Of a stretch of 64,000 bases of DNA, positions 17,115 through 24,257 are shown in pieces. The notes under the pieces were generated by a model. The model did no database searches. It was not told the origin of the DNA and saw only the letters and a program-made list of their open reading frames with translations. The DNA comes from an uncultured Aquimarina sp. (lineage in GTDB: Bacteria; Bacteroidota; Bacteroidia; Flavobacteriales; Flavobacteriaceae). The position numbers and the translations under genes are program-made. Every line of letters starts with the position of its first letter. Positions within the stretch are counted from its first letter, which is position 1. The stretch covers positions 682,001-746,000 of the forward strand of contig NZ_CANLMP010000002.1 in the NCBI RefSeq assembly GCF_947492405.1, given 5' to 3'.

Positions 17115-17309
17115 ATGAGTACGGGCATTTTTATGCTTAATGGCATTCCTTATATGTCAAAAGACGATTATTATATCAAAAAAGTGCTATTTGGATTAAT
17201 CCGAAAATATGGTTGTTTCCATTTTACTCCCAAAAGATTTCAGGAAAAAATGCTATTATACGAATACGACTCCGAAACGAAGACCTGGAGTAGTTATAAC
17301 AAATCTTAA
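17115..17309 (+). CDS. Small protein of unknown function
   Basis: From the ATG at 17115 this gives 64 residues (MSTGIFMLNGIPYMSKDDYY to TWSSYNKS). A TTG at 17088 would add nine residues. The composition is protein-like and mildly basic, without signal peptide or membrane helix. I do not recognise a family. It follows the broken RadC gene on the same strand and may belong to the same mobile module. Confidence 0.45.
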   Translation: MSTGIFMLNGIPYMSKDDYYIKKVLFGLIRKYGCFHFTPKRFQEKMLLYEYDSETKTWSSYNKS

Positions 17310-17720
17310 TGACTGTATGGCTAATGATACTAATTAAGCGAAATTAAAGTCTTTTAAAATGGTGGTTTTATTAAACTTTTGTTTAGAAACCAGTGAATAA
17401 AACCTGTCAGGTTCAATAAAGCGGTTCATTTTATAAGTTTACCAAACAACACTTAAATGAACTCAAATTGTTAGGATATGTATATGTAAGTATCTTGTCT
17501 TAGAAATGTAATTTGAAGACCTCTATTTTTGTGAAAAAATCAGCATATAAATAATGTATATTACAATAAACACATAAAAAGTTGAGGGAAAAAGTAGTTT
17601 TTTTGACTTTGTTTTACTAATTTAGGAACAACGTAAAAATTATAAATCACCCCATATTCCGAAGAATTCTTCGGAATATGGGGTTTTGTTTTAGAGAGAA
17701 AAAAATAATATCCTAAGCTT
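17310..17720. other. Intergenic stretch with a degenerate cassette motif, promoter and palindrome
   Basis: No gene is seen. At 17408-17426 the sequence matches 14 of 19 positions of the junction motif that recurs further right, which may mark the left end of the array. TATTTTTG at 17524-17531 fits a -7 box and a strong palindrome follows at 17649-17684. The roughly 110-150 bases between them could be a small RNA or an attenuated leader. Confidence 0.4.
17649..17684. terminator. Perfect 36-bp palindrome with T tract
   Basis: The segment from ACCCCATATTCCG to CGGAATATGGGGT is identical to its reverse complement over 36 bases (16-bp stem, four-base loop at the centre GAATTC). It is followed by TTTGTTTT, so it should end plus-strand transcription. 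It lies only 37 bp before the next gene, so it may act as an attenuator in that gene's leader. Confidence 0.65.
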
Positions 17721-18863
17721 ATGAAAAAAATCATTTTTGTCATTCTATTAACTATAACTAAAATAAGTTTTAGTCAGAACTGTAATGAATTAAATGGATC
17801 TGAATCTGATTTTTGTTGGGTAAAAACTTTTCTTATAAACTCACCAATTATAGATAAGTTAGACAATAAATTTTTAAATTACAATTACGGTGTAAATAAT
17901 TACTACCCTAAAGGGAGTTACGTTCCCTGGGGAGGGTATTACATGCCACTTTTAAATGGCGGAATTGCGACAAGATGGCAAATTTCTGACACTTATCATC
18001 CAAAAAGTAACTCACTTCTAACTTGGGATGAAGTAAAAAAAATGAGTCAAGATGAAATCTCAAAACTATCTCCAAGTGAAAAAATGGATATTTATATGGG
18101 GAACAAAGATTTTGCAATTACCAAAAATGAATTGACTAGAAGAGGACCTGAACGAAGTAATGTCGAGAGTTGGGAAGGCTTTTGTAATGGTATTAGATTA
18201 GCTGGTGCAATGTTACCTGAACCAAAGCATAGTGTTACAGTAAAAAGTAAATCTCCTGATAATATATTTATAAGATTTGATAAGGCTGATTTAAAAGCTC
18301 TAGGAGGCGCCGTATATTATTATACTGAATATTATGCGTCATTAGGAGAAAACAATAAGCGCAAACCAGATGCAGGTCAATTCGACATTTTGCTAAGATA
18401 TATGCTAGGGTATAACAAAAGGCCCTTTTTTATGGACATCAAAAAAGGCGAAGAAAAATGGAACGAAACAATTGTAGGATATGAACGAAAAATAATAAAA
18501 GAAGAAAACCATCAGGAAAACACTAATAAAACAATCACTATTAGGACCGTTCTCTATTTGCTCGGAGAAATTGGATTTGATGAAATGAATTCGTACACAA
18601 GTACCGAAATTGAGAATAAAAAATATGTAGGTAAATGGGTATACAATTATACCTTAGAAGTGAATGGAAACGATGAAATTATAGAAGGTGATTGGAAAAA
18701 AGACTCTGAGACAACAAACCTTTTTTCGGCATACTTTCCCGACTATGTATGGTTTGGAGGAGGCAAAGGATTAGATGAATTGTATTTAGAAAATAGATAT
18801 GATAATAATCCATTACTTCCATTTTTTGAAGTACAAAATTTGTTCTTTTTATCTATAAAATAA
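17721..18863 (+). CDS. Secreted transglutaminase-elicitor-like (GP42-type) protein
   Basis: A 380-residue protein with a signal peptide (residues 1-18, ending KISFSQ). The order of motifs fits the GP42/TGase-elicitor family known from Phytophthora and some vibrios. LSPSEKMDIYMGNKDFAITK (about 116-135) comes first, then SWEGFCNG with a candidate catalytic Cys at 155, FDKADLKAL, and DAGQFDILLRYMLG. KWNETIVGYERKI (246-258) lies where the Pep-13 elicitor segment VWNQPVRGFKVYE is found. Family members cross-link Gln and Lys side chains outside the cell. The assignment is from memory of the motifs, not a search. There is no T9SS domain, so it is periplasmic or released by another route. Confidence 0.65.
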   Translation: MKKIIFVILLTITKISFSQNCNELNGSESDFCWVKTFLINSPIIDKLDNKFLNYNYGVNNYYPKGSYVPWGGYYMPLLNGGIATRWQISDTYHPKSNSLLTWDEVKKMSQDEISKLSPSEKMDIYMGNKDFAITKNELTRRGPERSNVESWEGFCNGIRLAGAMLPEPKHSVTVKSKSPDNIFIRFDKADLKALGGAVYYYTEYYASLGENNKRKPDAGQFDILLRYMLGYNKRPFFMDIKKGEEKWNETIVGYERKIIKEENHQENTNKTITIRTVLYLLGEIGFDEMNSYTSTEIENKKYVGKWVYNYTLEVNGNDEIIEGDWKKDSETTNLFSAYFPDYVWFGGGKGLDELYLENRYDNNPLLPFFEVQNLFFLSIK

Positions 18864-19083
18864 CTATTGCTAACAAAGTTGTGTATAACTAAATCGCGGT
18901 TTTAAATTATATAAGAAGATAGACATAAAACAAAAGTTTGTGAATAGAAATTAGCTACTAGTTATAAAAAATGTCGTTAAAATGAAGTTCAAATAAACAA
19001 TTATTAAAAACATATCATATAAAATGTCAACGCACTTTAAATTATAAATAGAGTTTTAAGATTTTCTTCAAAAACAATTAATC

Positions 19084-20526
19084 ATGAGAAAAGTATTTAT
19101 CATTATAGCCCTACTATTACAAGTTTCTTTAACATTTGCGCAAAATGGTGTTATATGTAGGGCCGAAAGAGTAGCCGATACTGACGAACTATATAAAAAG
19201 GCAGACAATTTAATCGGTAGAAATACATCAACAGTAAATAAAACTGAAATCTACATCGACATTAAAAAAGTTAATTCAGAAGAGTTTATATATCTGCACT
19301 CCAATTATATCTCTGAAGGTTTCTCTCACCCAACCAAAATATTTTATAGTTTGGACGAAATCTTAAGGAGTAATCTGACAATGCAGGAGCTTTTACAAAA
19401 TCTTGTATATACAAGGCGAATCAGTTGGATAGAATCAGAAGCTTTGCAAAATGCTTCAAAAAACATCAAATATTTTGCTTCTGAAAAATTTCTCTTAAGT
19501 GAATATCCTAAATTACTAAATTTTAAGACTACTAAAAATTTAATTGTTATAAATGATAGAGGAGCTAAAATTTTTAATGGACCACGAAAAATTAAACTCA
19601 AAAAAAACATTAAAGGATTAGACAAATCAAGTCGGTCAGAACTCGAAAAGCACTTAAAGCATCTAGGTTTTGACAAAAAAAGTTTCGAAAAAAAGTTAAT
19701 CAATTATGCTAGTGTAAACGGAATAGATTCAAATGGATTTAACAAATTAATTTTTCGTATTAAATCGGATTATGAAAAGGGGGTTTTCTATTCTTCAAAA
19801 GGGAAGGTTTTTAATACAAAAAAAATTAAAGATGCTAATGGTAGATTAATAAGAGTATTTATTTTAGAACCTAATCTTTATGTTAAATTCTCTAATAAAA
19901 ATTCAATTGATTTCATAAAAAAAAGGTTGAATAGTAGGAAATACCTTCAAGAAGAAGTAGAAATAATCTCATTAGTAAAAGACAATGCGACTAATAAAGT
20001 ATTAAAACAAAACTTTCCACAAAATCACACCACTTTTGATTTACTCTCTTTACGAAATCTAGTTAAAAAATTAAAAACTAATAAGAAAAAATCCGTAATT
20101 GTCTTGGGGCATATAGAGGGTGAAAAATTTGTTACATCCTTAGGTAATGGAAGGTCATTTACTATAGGTTTAGAAGATTTGAAAAAACTGGGAGATGACC
20201 TTGATGTTAATATCTTTCCTATGGGTTGTAATTCAGGATTAAGTCAAAACATTACTGGAATTGGAAACAAATTTAACTCCATCGATGCACTTAACAGACT
20301 TAAACCTGCTGTAGAAAAAAACTCATCAATCATGGATATGCTAAAAGATTTGGCTGGAAATGATTTTAAGATAATAATTGATGATATACCTTTTCAAAAT
20401 AGAGGTTACTTAGAAGCTAAATTACATAGAGAAAACAGAGAAGCTGGTGTTGCTGTTATTGCTGGGATAGGAATTACGGGGTTAGTTGTTTATGCCTTAT
20501 CGGAAAATGAAGACCAAGACAAGTAA
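19084..20526 (+). CDS. Exported protein with caspase/CHAT-like His-Cys pair
   Basis: This 480-residue protein has a signal peptide (residues 1-19, LTFAQ end) and a C-terminal membrane helix (GVAVIAGIGITGLVVYAL). The middle is Lys-rich. Near the end VIVLGHIEG (His343) and NIFPMGCNSG (Cys382) are 39 residues apart, joined by a short strand and LEDLKKLGDDLDV. That is the layout of CHAT and other clan CD peptidases, in which the His-Gly and Cys-x-x-Gly segments follow strands 3 and 4. Overall similarity beyond this is not obvious, so a diverged or inactive peptidase is also possible. The next gene follows 25 bp behind. Confidence 0.6.
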   Translation: MRKVFIIIALLLQVSLTFAQNGVICRAERVADTDELYKKADNLIGRNTSTVNKTEIYIDIKKVNSEEFIYLHSNYISEGFSHPTKIFYSLDEILRSNLTMQELLQNLVYTRRISWIESEALQNASKNIKYFASEKFLLSEYPKLLNFKTTKNLIVINDRGAKIFNGPRKIKLKKNIKGLDKSSRSELEKHLKHLGFDKKSFEKKLINYASVNGIDSNGFNKLIFRIKSDYEKGVFYSSKGKVFNTKKIKDANGRLIRVFILEPNLYVKFSNKNSIDFIKKRLNSRKYLQEEVEIISLVKDNATNKVLKQNFPQNHTTFDLLSLRNLVKKLKTNKKKSVIVLGHIEGEKFVTSLGNGRSFTIGLEDLKKLGDDLDVNIFPMGCNSGLSQNITGIGNKFNSIDALNRLKPAVEKNSSIMDMLKDLAGNDFKIIIDDIPFQNRGYLEAKLHRENREAGVAVIAGIGITGLVVYALSENEDQDK

Positions 20527-20551
20527 AGCCAAATAATAAATAGATAAAAAA

Positions 20552-21187
20552 ATGGGACAGATTAAAGTTAATCAACATGCACCAATTAATGAAATTGTTG
20601 GACTTTTAAATGCATATAGTCAATCTGAATTATCTTCCATTCAAGAAGAATTTCCTGAATATGAAAAGTTTTTAAAACCTGGGATTATAATGGGAGAAGA
20701 TGAGGCAAGTGAAGATGAAATCAAGGAATTAAAAATTCGGACTAAAGTGTGTAAAACAGGCTTAAATCTTATCATACAAAAGTCAGCAGAATTTCTTCCA
20801 AAAGTAAAATCTCGTTTAAAACTTTTAAATAGCGTTCAGTTTATAAGTCAAATAGTTATCGCAATAACGGGAGCTTCGATCATGGTTTTCCTTCAAGAAA
20901 AACATGGTGAATCAGTAAAAATTATTATTGGCTGCCTAACTCTAATTGCTGCGATTCTAACATTATATGTCCAACACAAATCTGGAACAATCGGTTTAGG
21001 TGAAAATAGCTTGTCTAAAATATTTAATGACCTAACCGACTCTAAATTAACAGCAGAACATTATTTACAAGAATTAAAGATTATTGAAGAACTGAATTTC
21101 TCTTCATCTGTAGAAGAAGTTTCGCAAATCATAAAAAAGTCGAACGATATCAGTTCAGATATGAAGAAAATCATAGAAAAAAATTAA
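20552..21187 (+). CDS. Two-helix membrane protein of unknown function
   Basis: A 211-residue protein: a cytoplasmic acidic N-terminal half, two adjacent membrane helices (FISQIVIAITGASIMVFLQ and IIIGCLTLIAAILTLYVQ, about residues 97-140), then a helical C-terminal tail rich in Glu and Lys. The paired helices with soluble tails recall SLATT-type pore proteins of defence systems, but no specific motif supports that. It lies between the His-Cys protein and a lipoprotein with short spacing on both sides, so the three may form one unit. Confidence 0.6.
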   Translation: MGQIKVNQHAPINEIVGLLNAYSQSELSSIQEEFPEYEKFLKPGIIMGEDEASEDEIKELKIRTKVCKTGLNLIIQKSAEFLPKVKSRLKLLNSVQFISQIVIAITGASIMVFLQEKHGESVKIIIGCLTLIAAILTLYVQHKSGTIGLGENSLSKIFNDLTDSKLTAEHYLQELKIIEELNFSSSVEEVSQIIKKSNDISSDMKKIIEKN

Positions 21188-21190
21188 GCC

Positions 21191-21583
21191 ATGAATATAA
21201 AATACATTTTATATATAGTCTTTGCACTTCCTTTTATAAGTTGCACAAGCAAAGAAGAAGCAAAAACACAGGAGTTTATACAACATGCTCATAATCTAAA
21301 TATTGAAGAGATTAAAAATATAAGTACGGAGGACACTAGGTTTTACATAAAAATGGCAATAGAATCTGTGATGAATCTCGGCGATGAAGAATCAAAAAAA
21401 CAGTTAAAACATATGGCATCAACTCTTGAATGTTCAGGGGAGGACAATATGCGCAAATGTAAGTATCTTGATATAAATGGAAATGAAAAGTTTTTTGAAA
21501 TACAGTTAATTAAAAAATATAATCATCAGGGGTTAGAGCAATTTCTCATTGATATCGACAAAAAGTACTTCTTAGGCGAATAG
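21191..21583 (+). CDS. Small lipoprotein of unknown function
   Basis: 130 residues with a short signal sequence and lipobox ALPFISC (Cys about residue 18), so it is lipid-anchored. The mature part is charged and helical and contains two further cysteines (LECSGEDNMRKC). No family was recognised. It starts three bases after the stop of the two-helix membrane protein, indicating co-expression. Confidence 0.65.
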   Translation: MNIKYILYIVFALPFISCTSKEEAKTQEFIQHAHNLNIEEIKNISTEDTRFYIKMAIESVMNLGDEESKKQLKHMASTLECSGEDNMRKCKYLDINGNEKFFEIQLIKKYNHQGLEQFLIDIDKKYFLGE

Positions 21584-21634
21584 TTGAGAAAACATTCTAT
21601 AAATTAAGCTGTATGTACACTATTTTTAATGAAG

Positions 21635-21653
21635 TAAGTTCAATAAAACGATG
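21635..21653 (+). repeat. Junction motif copy 1 (exact core)
   Basis: TAAGTTCAATAAAACGATG matches 18 of 19 consensus bases and its last three are the ATG of the 70-residue gene. It lies 51 bases after the preceding stop, so here it marks the start of a gene, not the end of one. Confidence 0.75.
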
Positions 21654-21863
21654 AAAATAGATAAAGAAAGGGAAGAATTACAAAGAGAATTCGAAACTGC
21701 ACAGCAATGGTTGAATGAAAATGGTAAATTAAGTTGTGAAACCATCAGTATAAATGAGAAAAATTACACAAAAGCTACATATACATGTGATGAATTTGTA
21801 GACGAAGTCAATCATGAAGATAGTATTATGGCTGTTATTAATTTATATATTAAAGTTCAATAA
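21651..21863 (+). CDS. Small acidic protein, cassette 1
   Basis: A 70-residue cytoplasmic protein (MKIDKEREELQREFETAQQW to INLYIKVQ). It is helical at the start and acidic overall, without a recognised domain. Its start codon is the end of one junction motif. Its last codons AAA GTT CAA TAA (Lys-Val-Gln-stop) are the beginning of the next motif, so this gene is exactly framed by two copies. Size and charge fit orphan immunity or antitoxin proteins, but that is only a guess from context. Confidence 0.6.
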   Translation: MKIDKEREELQREFETAQQWLNENGKLSCETISINEKNYTKATYTCDEFVDEVNHEDSIMAVINLYIKVQ

Positions 21864-21870
21864 ACTAATG
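21852..21870 (+). repeat. Junction motif copy 2
   Basis: AAAGTTCAATAAACTAATG matches the consensus except for three inner bases. It encodes the last Val-Gln-stop of one gene and the ATG of the next. Confidence 0.65.
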
Positions 21871-22419
21871 AAAATTGCTGTTCTCGCTTGGGGCTCGTTA
21901 ATATGGAACCCTCAAACATTAAAGATAAATAAAGATTGGAATGAAGATGGACCAATGCTACCAATTGAGTTTGCAAGAATTTCAAATAATGGAAGGCTAA
22001 CATTGGTTATTAAACCTAATTCAAAAGCTGTTCAAGTTCTATGGACATTAATGGATTTAGATAATTTAGAAGAGGCAAGGATTAATTTACAAAAAAGAGA
22101 AGAAACACCCTCAGTTGAAAGAATTGGATTTGTGAGTTTAATTAATAGTACCAAGTCCAGTAAATATGAAGGAATCTCAGAAGTAATTACTAAATGGGCA
22201 ATGGAAAAGAAACTTGATGCTGTAATTTGGACAGATTTGGGAGTGAAATTTAAGGATAAATTGAACAAGGAATTCAATCCCAATAATGTACTGAATTACC
22301 TTAAAAATCTACCTAGTGATAAAAAAGTGAAAGCAAAGGAATATATTATTAAAGCTCCAAAGCAAATAAGGACTGAAATTAGAGAAGTTATTGAAAAAGA
22401 ATTAGTGTGGAAAAAATAA
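21868..22419 (+). CDS. Gamma-glutamylcyclotransferase-like fold protein (tentative), cassette 2
   Basis: From the ATG at 21868 the protein has 183 residues. An upstream in-frame ATG at 21814 would overlap the preceding gene and is not preferred. The start KIAVLAWGSLIWNP recalls the YGSLIW nucleotide-like loop of gamma-glutamylcyclotransferase/ChaC-like proteins, and PIEFARISNNGRLTLVI may be the following strands. The catalytic Glu of that family is not obvious, so the assignment is tentative. A basic helical C-terminus follows (KQIRTEIREVIEKELVWKK). There is no signal peptide. Confidence 0.6.
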   Translation: MKIAVLAWGSLIWNPQTLKINKDWNEDGPMLPIEFARISNNGRLTLVIKPNSKAVQVLWTLMDLDNLEEARINLQKREETPSVERIGFVSLINSTKSSKYEGISEVITKWAMEKKLDAVIWTDLGVKFKDKLNKEFNPNNVLNYLKNLPSDKKVKAKEYIIKAPKQIRTEIREVIEKELVWKK

Positions 22420-22491
22420 ATCAGCTTAGTAGTGGTTCATTACAAGATAACACCTTGCTCTGCAATGGAAAATACTTATAACAACAGAATA

Positions 22492-22510
22492 AAAGTTCAA
22501 TAAAACGATT
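22492..22510 (+). repeat. Junction motif copy 3 (exact core)
   Basis: AAAGTTCAATAAAACGATT matches 18 of 19 consensus bases. The final ATG has become ATT, which is still in frame with the following gene. It lies 72 bases after the preceding stop. Confidence 0.75.
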
Positions 22511-22513
22511 GAT

Positions 22514-22969
22514 TTGGTCAACATAACAAAATATAAGAGACATAAAAATGGATTTGGATTATATTCATTAGTACATACAGTGAGCAAAACATCTGAAGAA
22601 TCTGAATCATTTGTATCTGATCAATGCTCCTGGGAGTCATTGATCAAAGAATATCCAAATAGGATCCAAGGTAAATTTGATTTGGTGTGGAAAACAATGG
22701 TAATTCAAGGATTAAATTATGGATTGTCCAAAATTCACCATAATGAATGTATTGAGATCGTTTTGAAAGATATCCAAGGACATGTTATGCATTCAAATAA
22801 CTACTCAATGTTTGCAGCAGGTATTCTTGCAGCTTTTGCTGAGTTAAAAGTGAAAGTTGATGATCAGGATTTAGAAAATTTGTATGAGTTTGTTGGAAGT
22901 TCTAAAGGGGAAGGTTTAGATGCGATTCCAAACGTAAGTGAACTTGTTTTTAAAACATATAGAATATAA
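22514..22969 (+). CDS. Cytoplasmic protein of unknown function, cassette 3
   Basis: A 151-residue protein from TTG 22514. The ATT at 22508, in the position where the junction motif normally gives ATG, is an alternative start two codons earlier. It has no signal peptide or membrane helix and contains an acidic segment VDDQDLENLYEFVG and a conserved-looking HSNNYSMFAAGILAAFAEL. No family was recognised. Its size, acidity and context resemble immunity proteins of polymorphic toxin systems, but no motif proves this. Confidence 0.6.
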   Translation: MVNITKYKRHKNGFGLYSLVHTVSKTSEESESFVSDQCSWESLIKEYPNRIQGKFDLVWKTMVIQGLNYGLSKIHHNECIEIVLKDIQGHVMHSNNYSMFAAGILAAFAELKVKVDDQDLENLYEFVGSSKGEGLDAIPNVSELVFKTYRI

Positions 22970-22987
22970 AAGATCAAATAGACGATG
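22969..22987 (+). repeat. Junction motif copy 4 (diverged)
   Basis: AAAGATCAAATAGACGATG matches 15 of 19 consensus bases. The first A is the last base of the upstream TAA and the last three are the ATG of the next gene. Confidence 0.55.
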
Positions 22988-23173
22988 AGTGACTTCAATC
23001 CAATGGTGAAAAAATGGTTAATGGAAAACGAAAGATTTTTTAACTATAGATCACTTGAAAGAGAAATAAAGTCTCCTAAAGGAATTATTCAAAAATGGGT
23101 TAAATATGATTTTAAAATTCCTCAAAAATGGATTAATGAATTATATCATTTAATTAACAAAATCACAAACTAA
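22985..23173 (+). CDS. Small HTH-like protein, cassette 4
   Basis: 62 basic residues: MSDFNPMVKKWLMENERFF then RSLEREIKSPKGIIQKWVK and a third helix. The pattern of helix, turn (SPKG) and helix resembles the short phage-type helix-turn-helix proteins that read ALEREAGLPKG. DNA binding is therefore plausible. The start is set by the junction motif, and the stop lies directly on the next motif copy. Confidence 0.55.
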   Translation: MSDFNPMVKKWLMENERFFNYRSLEREIKSPKGIIQKWVKYDFKIPQKWINELYHLINKITN

Positions 23174-23191
23174 AGTCTAAATATAACGATG
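23172..23191 (+). repeat. Junction motif copy 5 (diverged)
   Basis: AAAGTCTAAATATAACGATG keeps the AAAGT start and the AACGATG end with one extra base inside. The first two bases belong to the upstream TAA and the last three are the next ATG. Confidence 0.5.
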
Positions 23192-23842
23192 GAGAATAAC
23201 AATAATAATATTCCAAAAAGATCTTGGTTTAAAAAAGGACCAGGTATAACGGAGATACTGGTAACCGCTCTAATAGCCTACCTAGGTTTTATAGGAATAC
23301 AATTGATTAGTATCAAAACAGAAATGTCTACTCTTATTGCTAATACTGGATTTAATAAAGAAAATATAGATGAGATTGGAAGCTTAATTCCTGAATACAG
23401 AAATAATTTTGCATTGAAACAATATAAGAAAGATATTGGCGCTGCATTTATTGTTTATCAAGCCAGTCACACCAAGGACAGTCAGTTGGCAATGAAAATG
23501 GATCTTGCAGACTTTAAGCAAGGTAGTATAACAAAATATAGGGTAAAAATGGATAGTTCAAAAGCTAGACTTTTTCTTATGGCCGCAAATGGAGTTTTTA
23601 AAGGTAGTGAAGAAGTGTCTTTTTCAAAGATGGAGCAATATGCAGAAATTGTAAAGGATTACAAAAAAATACCTTCTTATGTATTAACTGATAAAAGCTA
23701 TCTAACAAATGAAATTTCCACAGAACTTTTATGGCTACTAGAAAATAAGGCTGACAGTATCGGATTTGTGAAAGTAGATTCTTCTTATACCAGCTGGTCT
23801 AAATTGGTTGATATAGTTCGAGAAAATAAAAAAGCTAACTAA
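23189..23842 (+). CDS. Membrane-anchored protein of unknown function, cassette 5
   Basis: A 217-residue protein with an Asn-rich start, one membrane helix (EILVTALIAYLGFIGIQLI, about residues 21-39) and a soluble domain of mixed helices and strands. The helix comes after a basic RSWFKKG stretch, so the domain probably faces the periplasm. No family was recognised. It fits tightly between two copies of the junction motif. Confidence 0.6.
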   Translation: MENNNNNIPKRSWFKKGPGITEILVTALIAYLGFIGIQLISIKTEMSTLIANTGFNKENIDEIGSLIPEYRNNFALKQYKKDIGAAFIVYQASHTKDSQLAMKMDLADFKQGSITKYRVKMDSSKARLFLMAANGVFKGSEEVSFSKMEQYAEIVKDYKKIPSYVLTDKSYLTNEISTELLWLLENKADSIGFVKVDSSYTSWSKLVDIVRENKKAN

Positions 23843-23859
23843 AGTTCAATAATACGATG
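23841..23859 (+). repeat. Junction motif copy 6
   Basis: AAAGTTCAATAATACGATG matches 18 of 19 consensus bases. It begins in the upstream TAA and ends with the ATG of the next gene. Confidence 0.75.
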
Positions 23860-24177
23860 AAGAATATCGCTTTTTTAATATTATTTTTTCTGTCATTTTC
23901 AATAATTGGCTGTAATCAAGAGGAGTTAAAAAGATTACAATCTGAACTTGATGACATTGGATCTGAGCTAGAAAATTGTCAATACGAATTGGAAGAAGCT
24001 AATGATAAACTTTCAAGTATTGGAGAGTATAGCTCAGAAATGGAAAGCGAAATAAATGATCTAAGAAGTGAAATAGATGATTTTAGTTGGGAAGATTGGC
24101 AATCAAATGTTTGGGACGTTGAAAGCAAACTAAATGACGTGGAAAAAGTGTTTGAAGAGTTAAAGAATGAATTATGA
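23857..24177 (+). CDS. Coiled-coil lipoprotein, cassette 6
   Basis: 106 residues with a lipobox (SIIGC, Cys about residue 19) followed by an almost pure acidic coiled coil (heptads through RLQSELDDIGSELEN and SEMESEINDLRSEIDD). It resembles small Lpp-like or spacer lipoproteins. Orientation in the membrane and partners are unknown. It starts at a junction motif and its stop lies on the next one. Confidence 0.65.
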   Translation: MKNIAFLILFFLSFSIIGCNQEELKRLQSELDDIGSELENCQYELEEANDKLSSIGEYSSEMESEINDLRSEIDDFSWEDWQSNVWDVESKLNDVEKVFEELKNEL

Positions 24178-24195
24178 AGTTAAATTAAACGATAG
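24176..24195 (+). repeat. Junction motif copy 7 (diverged)
   Basis: GAAGTTAAATTAAACGATAG keeps AAGTT and AAACGAT. It overlaps the end of the TGA stop of the coiled-coil lipoprotein. Here the final ATG is ATAG and the next gene starts 63 bases further on. Confidence 0.5.
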
Positions 24196-24201
24196 AATTA
24201 G

Positions 24202-24237
24202 GTAACTATATTTCGAGTATTAAGCATATATAGTTAC
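24202..24237. repeat. Inverted repeat in a cassette gap
   Basis: GTAACTATAT (24202-24211) and ATATAGTTAC (24228-24237) are perfect reverse complements around a 16-base loop. It sits directly behind junction motif copy 7 and could form a hairpin, as recombination sites or terminators do. No T tract follows. Confidence 0.45.
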
Positions 24238-24257
24238 TAGTAATCATATAACGTTAC

